NCBI GenBank assembly: GCA_936450465.1
Contig: OW388298.1
Coordinates: 13,160,895 to 13,224,894 of the forward strand
DNA length: 64,000 bases
Direction of reading: 5' to 3'
DNA from: Gibbula magus
Taxonomy: Eukaryota > Mollusca > Gastropoda > Trochida > Trochidae
Part shown: positions 56,600-64,000 of the stretch, one piece after another
How positions within the stretch are numbered: position 1 is the first letter of the stretch
How the letters are laid out: every line of letters starts with the position of its first letter
The notes under the pieces: model-generated
Database searches by the model: none
The model's input: the letters and a program-made list of their open reading frames with translations, nothing else
What the model was told of the DNA's origin: nothing
Position numbers and translations under genes: made by a program

Positions 56600-57850
56600 C
56601 TGGATGTGGGCTACCCCGGGTCAACTGAATGTCAAGGTCATGAATGGCTGACTAGCGAACTGCATGTGAAATTTCTACTTCCTCTGGTAAAAGAAGTTGG
56701 TCGACATCAAGGAAATCTTATTGAACGTAGACTGTGTATTATTCAGATGCAAGATTTGAAATGCATGTAAATGTGAATTTTTCTAAAAATCCTTTGACAA
56801 TTTACACTATCTTCTTTGATTTTTAAAAAAATACATTTTGCTGTATTTATATTAAATTTAAACCTGAAATGTCACAAAAATATCATCAACCCCTCCCGTG
56901 AAAAAAACTAAGTGTATTAAATCTGAATCAAAAGGTGAAAATGTCAATAAAGAAATATTTATTTGACTGCTATTTCAGTATTTTCACTGTAACGCATTTT
57001 CCAACGGGAGTTTTACCTCCTACGTATATTATTGTTACGCGTCCAAATGTACGAGTTCTAAATTGATTACATGCCCTCTTTTGGTATTTTTAACAAAATA
57101 ATTTAATTTGCTAAAACGTGTTGCGACTGCGTATTTTTAGAAAACAATTAGACCATTTGAGAACCGGTGAATTTAAGCGCAAATAGATTGGGACAGATTG
57201 GGAACAGTGGGATTAAACGAACTGTCTGTTACAGTGTTCCCTATTTACAAAGGAAGCTCACCTGTGATTAGAGATATATCAGTTCGGTGTGTGTGTAATA
57301 TAATAGAAACTAAATCCGTTTATGGGTGATTAACGTTACTGATCAACAATCACAATCTGAGGTTCAAGACAATTAGCATCCAGATGCGATGCCATGAAGC
57401 TTCCATCTCATGTCCACCAATACCATAAGTCCACATATAATCCCCCGATTTGTTAATAAGGTTTAACACCGAGGGCATATTTTACTTTCTTAGCACATGG
57501 ATATCAATCACGATCAATCCCATCTGTGAAGACAAGATAAAAGGTAGGTAGACCATAGTTCTCCCATTACTATCTACATATACGTTTATATGTAACTGAG
57601 CAGGTTTGTAACTGTGATATTCGAAACTTAAACTATTTCAACAACTCGGGTTTTGATGAAGGGAAAACTGAAATTACAATATGACAGAAACATATAAATA
57701 GTGTAATTTTACTGTTACATCCTGTTTCCCACAAAAGCGCATAAGTGTCAGGATGAATTCGAAACAAGAATTCTGTGAAACTCTCTCCGGGGATATGGTA
57801 GAGTTACTGATCCCTCCTTTTCATTGATATGTAATGAAGAGATTAAGCAT
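56600..57850. other. Intergenic region, nothing recognised
   Basis: No gene-like frame, RNA or repeat structure was recognised. Confidence 0.45.
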
Positions 57851-57853
57851 CTG

Positions 57854-57879
57854 CCCCCCCCCCCCCCCCCCCCCCCCCC
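57854..57879. repeat. Poly-C run of 26
   Basis: An uninterrupted C homopolymer in otherwise AT-rich sequence. The exact length is likely to be unreliable in any assembly. Confidence 0.95.
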
Positions 57880-57899
57880 TTTCACAACACACTAAGGTG

Positions 57900-58850
57900 A
57901 TTGTAAGTTACTACGGTAACCTTAGTGCAATGTTTACGAATGGAAGTTAAGGTTTACCAGGAGGCCCTGGATTTTGTCTTAGTCTGAATAAACACCAACT
58001 TCACTCGCAAGTCATTAACTGGCACCAGACTCTATCACTGTCTGAGTTAAGCTTTGCTGCATTTCGTTAACTTTTCTGTGTTGGTATAGCAGCGCGCTTC
58101 ACCCGATCATCACAGTGCGCGTTGCACAGAGACTGGCACGAGGGGTCTTTCGGTGGAAGTTGAATAAACAAATGTTACTGGGAATTATCTGTGTAAGTTC
58201 TAGTTGTAATCTAGATAATATTCAATCACAAATGATAAATATGTGACAATGAAAATCTAGCAACCACCTTAGTCGGTGTGCCTGTGTGGCTTGCTCCCAA
58301 GCTCTTTCGATCCGTCAGTGTATGTGCGACACCAGTCGTGCCAGTTGTCCTGTATGTATTTAGCGTTGTGTTTTGGCTTGTATTGGATTTTGTTTGTTGA
58401 TGAGTTTTGTGAGATGTAGGTTGATGTTACCTACACCCGAAGTGGCTCTGTTTACAGGAATATTTTAGTACGAGTTCTGTTTTGATTACGAATTCCCGAT
58501 TGAGATGAGTTCGCTTTTGATACGAATTTGCCGACAACCGTCTATAGTCTGTTTGTCGTGAAAACGTACCGATTAATTTCATGTTTAACAGCAAGGTGGA
58601 TTTAATATAATAAACTGAAATTTGAGAATCCTCATAGTTTTTCCTCGCAGATTAGACATTTAATTTAGGAAAAAAGTTCTTTAAGAAACCATCAAAGTTT
58701 GAAGTGACTGTTATTGGGTTGGGGACATGCACTGTGTTTGGAAGAGTTCACAAATACAAGTGAATTGTAACATACACTACCGTAGTCTTCACATTAACTT
58801 GATCATCGCTATACTGTTTGACGAGAGAACATATAGGCTACTAAGCTTCC
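57900..58850. other. Intergenic region, nothing recognised
   Basis: No supported feature. Short frames lack known motifs. Confidence 0.45.
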
Positions 58851-58854
58851 GAGT

Positions 58855-58965
58855 TTGTTTATATGGCGATGCGGGCTTTCTCCCTGCCATAATACTAGCA
58901 GCCGCGATATAAGTGAAATACTCTTGAAAGCAGCTTTAAACCCCAACTCACTCACTCACTCATAC
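58855..58965 (+). repeat. SINE-like 3' tail with CTCA run
   Basis: ATAATACTAGCAGCCGCGAT, AGTGAAATACTCTTGAAAGC, then CCCCAACTCACTCACTCACTC. Same family as 20275-20375. Confidence 0.6.
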
Positions 58966-59353
58966 GCATTATGCAATGCAAGAAGGGGTCCTCTCAAAAC
59001 CAAGAAAGTTTGGAATATGGACGGCTGTGAAATCAAATCTGCATGAAACCGTGTTATAAATTACTTTTGATTAATATTTGCATCAATTTATTTAGAGACA
59101 AGGATATTTATGAATTATCAACTTCTTTATTTAACTTCATTATTTAATTGAGACTGCGATCATATATGAAAAAAGAAAATTCGTTGAAGGTGATTTTAAA
59201 AATACTTTTTTAATCTGTATTGTGTGGTCCAAGTATGTAACACGTATGTCTAAAAAACATTTTTTGACAGAAAACATTTGAAAAATAGATGTTGTTTAAT
59301 AAAGGATAACTTATTATTGATTTAATACAAACAAAACAAACGTGATAACTGGC

Positions 59354-62300
59354 TTCTGAAACTAAATGACACATGGGCGAGAACCAGTCATACTCATGTT
59401 AGTTGTTGTTGTCATCTGAACCTAAATGACACATGGGCGAGTACCAGTCATACTGCATGTTAGGAGTTGTTGTCATCTGAACCTAAATGACACATGGGCG
59501 AGTACCAGTCATACTGCATGTTAGTTGTTGTTGTCATCTGAACCTAAATGACACATGGGAGAGTACCAGTCATACTGCATGTTAGTTGTTGTTGTCATCT
59601 GAACCTAAATGACACATGGGCGAGTACCAGTCATACTGCATGTTAGTTGTTGTTGTCATCTGAACCTAAATGACACATGGGCGAGTACCAGTCATACTGC
59701 ATGTTAGGAGTTGTTGTCATCTGAACCTAAATGACACATGGGCGAGTACCAGTCATACTGCATGTTAGTTGTTGTTGTCATCTGAACCTAAATGACACAT
59801 GGGAGAGTACCAGTCATACTGCATGTTAGGAGTGGTTGTCATCTGAACCTAAATGACACATGGGAGAGTACCGGTCATACTGCATTTTAGGAGTTGTTGT
59901 CATCTGAACCTAAATGACACATGGGCGAGTACCAATCATACTGCATGTTAGTTGTTGTTGTCATCTGAACCTAAATGACACATGGGCGAGTACCAGTCAT
60001 ACTGCATGTTAGGAGTTGTTGTCATCTGAACCTAAATGACACATGGGAGAGTACCAGTCATACTGCATTTTAGGAGTTGTTGTCATCTGAACCTAAATGA
60101 CACATGGGAGAGTACCAGTCATACTGCATGTTAGTTGTTGTTGTCATCTGAACCTAAATGACACATGGGCGAGTACCAGTCATACTGCATGTTAGGAGTT
60201 GTTGTCATCTGAACCAAAATGACACATGGGAGAGTACCAGTCATACTGCATTTTAGGCGTTGTTGTCATCTGAAACTAAATGACACATGGGCGAGTACCA
60301 GTCATACTGCATGTTAGTTGTTGTTGTCATCTGAACCTAAATGACACATGGGAGAGTACCAGTCATACTGCATTTTAGGAGTTGTTGTCATCTGAACCTA
60401 AATGACACATGGGCGAGAACCAGTCATAGTGCATGTTAGTTGTTGTTGTCATCTGAACCTAAATGACACATGGGCGAGTACCAGTCATACTACATGTTAG
60501 GAGTTGTTGTCATCTGAACCTAAATGACACGTGGGCGAGTACCAGTCATACTGCATGTTAGTTGTTGTTGTCATCTGAACCTAAATGACACATGGGCGAG
60601 TACCAGTCATACTGCATGTTAGTTGTTGTTGTCATCTGAACCTAAATGACACATGGGCGAGTACCAGTCATACTGCATGTTAGTTGTTGTTGTCATCTGA
60701 ACCTAAATGACACATGGGCGAGAACCAGTCATACTGCATGTTAGGAGTTGTTGTCATCTGAACCTAAATGACACGTGGGCGAGTACAAGTCATACTACAT
60801 GTTAGGAGTTGTTGTCATCTGAACCTAAATGACACGTGGGCGAGTACCAGTTATACTGCATGTTAGTTGTTGTTGTCACCTGAACCTAAATGACACATGG
60901 GCGAGTACCAGTCATACTGCATGTTAGGAGTTGTTGTCATCTGAACCTAAATGACACATGGGCGAGTACCAGTCATACTGCATGTTAGGAGTTGTTGTCA
61001 TCTGAACCTAAATGACACATGGGCGAGTACCAGTCATACTGCATGTTAGGAGTGGTTGTCATCTGAACCTAAATGACACATGGGCGAGTAACAGTCATAC
61101 TGCATTTAAGGAGTTGTTGTCATCTGAACCTAAATGACACATGGGCGAGTACCAGTCATACTGCATTTTAGGAGTGGTTGTCATCTGAACCTAAATGACA
61201 CATGGGCGAGTACCAATCATACTGCATGTTAGTTGTTGTTGTCATCTGAACCTAAATGACACATGGGCGAGTACCAGTCATACTGCATGTTAGGAGTTGT
61301 TGTCATCTGAACCTAAATGACACATGGGCGAGTTCCAGTCATACTGCATGTTAGGAGTTGTTGTCATCTGAACCTAAATGACACATGGGAGAGTACCAGT
61401 CATACTGCATTTTAGGAGTTGTTGTCATCTGAAACTAAATGACACATGGGCGAGTACCAGTCATACTGCATGTTAGTTGTTGTTGTCATCTGAACCTAAA
61501 TGACACATGGGAGAGTACCAGTCATACTGCATTTTAGGAGTTGTTGTCATCTGAAACTAAATGACACATGGGCGAGTACCAGTCATACTGCATGTTAGTT
61601 GTTGTTGTCATCTGAACCTAAATGACACATGGGAGAGTACCAGTCATACTGCATTTTAGGAGTTGTTGTCATCTGAACCTAAATGACACATGGGCGAGAA
61701 CCAGTCATACTGCATGTTAGTTGTTGTTGTCATCTGAACCTAAATGACACATGGGCGAGTACCAGTCATACTGCATGTTAGGAGTTGTTGTCATCTGAAC
61801 CTAAATGACACATGGGCGAGTACCAGTCATACTGCATGTTAGGAGTTGTTGTCATCTGAACCTAAATGACACATGGGCGAGTACCAGTCATACTGCATGT
61901 TAGGAGTGGTTGTCATCTGAACCTAAATGACACATGGGCGAGTAACAGTCATACTGCATTTTAGGAGTGGTTGTCATCTGAACCTAAATGACACATGGGC
62001 GAGTACCAGTCATACTGCATGTTAGGAGTTGTTGTCATCTGAACCTAAATGACACATGGGCGAGTTCCAGTCATACTGCATGTTAGGAGTTGTTGTCATC
62101 TGAACCTAAATGACACATGGGAGAGTACCAGTCATACTGCATTTTAGGAGTTGTTGTCATCTGAAACTAAATGACACATGGGCGAGTACCAGTCATACTG
62201 CATGTTAGTTGTTGTTGTCATCTGAACCTAAATGACACATGGGAGAGTACCAGTCATACTGCATTTTAGGAGTTGTTGTCATCTGAAACTAAATGACACA

Positions 62301-64000
62301 TGGGCGAGTACCAGTCATACTGCATGTTAGTTGTTGTTGTCATCTGAACCTAAATGACACATGGGAGAGTACCAGTCATACTGCATTTTAGGAGTTGTTG
62401 TCATCTGAACCTAAATGACACATGGGCGAGAACCAGTCATACTGCATGTTAGTTGTTGTTGTCATCTGAACCTAAATGACACATGGGAGAGTACCAGTCA
62501 TACTGCATGTTAGGAGTTGTTGTCATCTGAACCTAAATGACACATGGGCGAGTACCAGTCATACTGCATGTTAGGAGTTGTTGTCATCTGAACCTAAATG
62601 ACACATGGGCGAGTACCAGTCATACTGCATGTTAGGAGTTGTTGTCATCTGAACCTAAATGACACATGGGCGAGTACCAGTCATACTGCATGTTAGGAGT
62701 TGTTGTCATCTGAACCTAAATGACACATGGGCGAGTACCAGTCATACTGCATGTTAGTTGTTGTTGTCATCTGAACCTAAATGACACATGGGCGAGTACC
62801 AGTCATACTGCATGTTAGGAGTTGTTGTCATCTGAACCTAAATGACACATGGGCGAGTACCAGTCATACTGCATGTTAGTTGTTGTTGTCATCTGAACCT
62901 AAATGACACATGGGAGAGTACCAGTCATACTGCATGTTAGGAGTGGTTGTCATCTGAACCTAAATGACACATGGGAGAGTACCGGTCATACTGCATTTTA
63001 GGAGTTGTTGTCATCTGAACCTAAATGATACATGGGCGAGTACCAATCATACTGCATGTTAGTTGTTGTTGTCATCTGAACCTAAATGACACATGGGCGA
63101 GTACCAGTCATACTGCATGTTAGGAGTTGTTGTCATCTGAACCTAAATGACACATGGGAGAGTACCAGTCATACTGCATTTTAGGAGTTGTTGTCATCTG
63201 AACCTAAATGACACATGGGAGAGTACCAGTCATACTGCATGTTAGTTGTTGTTGTCATCTGAACCTAAATGACACATGGGCGAGTACCAGTCATACTGCA
63301 TGTTAGGAGTTGTTGTCATCTGAACCAAAATGACACATGGGAGAGTACCAGTCATACTGCATTTTAGGCGTTGTTGTCATCTGAAACTAAATGACACATG
63401 GGCGAGTACCAGTCATACTGCATGTTAGTTGTTGTTGTCATCTGAACCTAAATGACACATGGGAGAGTACCAGTCATACTGCATTTTAGGAGTTGTTGTC
63501 ATCTGAACCTAAATGACACATGGGCGAGAACCAGTCATACTACATGTTAGGAGTTGTTGTCACCTGAACCTAAATGACACATGGGAGAGTACCAGTCATA
63601 CTGCATGTTAGTTGTTGTTGTCATCTGAACCTAAATGACACATGGGAGAGTACCAGTCATACTGCATTTTAGGAGTTGTTGTCATCTGAACCTAAATGAC
63701 ACATGGGCGAGTACCAGTCATACTACATGTTAGGAGTTGTTGTCATCTGAACCTAAATGACACGTGGGCGAGTACCAGTCATACTGCATGTTAGTTGTTG
63801 TTGTCATCTGAACCTAAATGACACATGGGCGAGTACCAGTCATACTGCATGTTAGTTGTTGTTGTCATCTGAACCTAAATGACACATGGGCGAGTACCAG
63901 TCATACTGCATGTTAGTTGTTGTTGTCATCTGAACCTAAATGACACATGGGCGAGAACCAGTCATACTGCATGTTAGGAGTTGTTGTCATCTGAACCTGA
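59354..64000. repeat. 61-bp satellite array with higher-order structure, running off the window
   Basis: About 76 head-to-tail units of 61 bp contain GTTGTCATCTGAACCTAAAT, GACACATGGGCGAGTACCAG and TCATACTGCATGTTAG. Two main variant sites (GTTAGTTGTTG against GTTAGGAGTTG, and GGGCGAG against GGGAGAG) mark unit types. Rare variants repeat at 3111 bp (51 units; for example ACCGGTCAT at 59870 and 62981, GAACCAAAAT at 60211 and 63322). Others repeat at 732-854 bp (12-14 units). Unit length is not a multiple of three, and no frame is kept. Confidence 0.95.

Noticed and set aside
59354..64000. CRISPR-like regular array
   Set aside because: The whole 61-bp unit is repeated without unique spacers, and the context is a eukaryotic genome; it is a satellite.

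Overview
This window is eukaryotic and almost certainly comes from a mollusc, probably a gastropod. It has an intron-rich fibrillarin gene with animal-type GT-AG introns. It is very dense in short inverted-repeat elements, in SINE tails ending in (CTCA)n runs, and in tandem-repeat-cored elements like those described in molluscs. The species assignment is inference from repeat style, not a search result.

Layout. 1-5.8 kb: non-coding DNA with foldback and TTAA-flanked elements, including one element nested in another. 5.9-18.3 kb: the complete ten-exon fibrillarin gene (316 aa). Its introns carry four H/ACA snoRNA candidates (three are paralogues with compensatory stem changes), a hAT-type MITE with an 8-bp target duplication, and a 3.3 kb TTAA-flanked element. 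19.4-21.65 kb: a tRNA-derived SINE and a nearly perfect 1013-bp tandem duplication built from foldback elements. 22.1-28.6 kb: a broken Crypton-like tyrosine-recombinase gene. Two elements with 145-bp tandem cores and a LINE-like tail are wedged between its exons. 29.4-35.2 kb: a Tc1-like transposon that received a pogo-like transposon (flanked by TA) and a MULE-like MITE (9-bp duplication). 36.0-37.1 kb: a third 145-bp-repeat element, inserted in the centre of a foldback MITE. 37.35-40.4 kb: a three-exon gene combining a PAN/apple-like region with YWTD-like propeller repeats. 41-49 kb: repeat-rich DNA with long CT microsatellites, near-perfect foldbacks, CRE-like TGACGTCA motifs and a Penelope-like element remnant. 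A consensus hammerhead ribozyme motif lies beside that remnant. 50-52.5 kb: the 5' part of a small secreted-protein gene whose first exon/intron junction has been amplified into about 28 tandem CAG|GTAAGT sites. 52.6-54.2 kb: LINE remnant. 54.6-55.4 kb: a Tc1-type MITE abutting a 24-bp minisatellite. 59.35-64 kb: a 61-bp satellite with higher-order structure that runs off the window.

The only clearly intact host gene is fibrillarin. The PAN/YWTD gene and the secreted-precursor gene are supported by consistent splice phases, but their full extents are not certain. Fibrillarin methylates rRNA with C/D snoRNPs. The RNAs found in its introns are of the other class, H/ACA, which guides pseudouridylation. 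The locus may therefore couple both branches of rRNA modification through one transcript.
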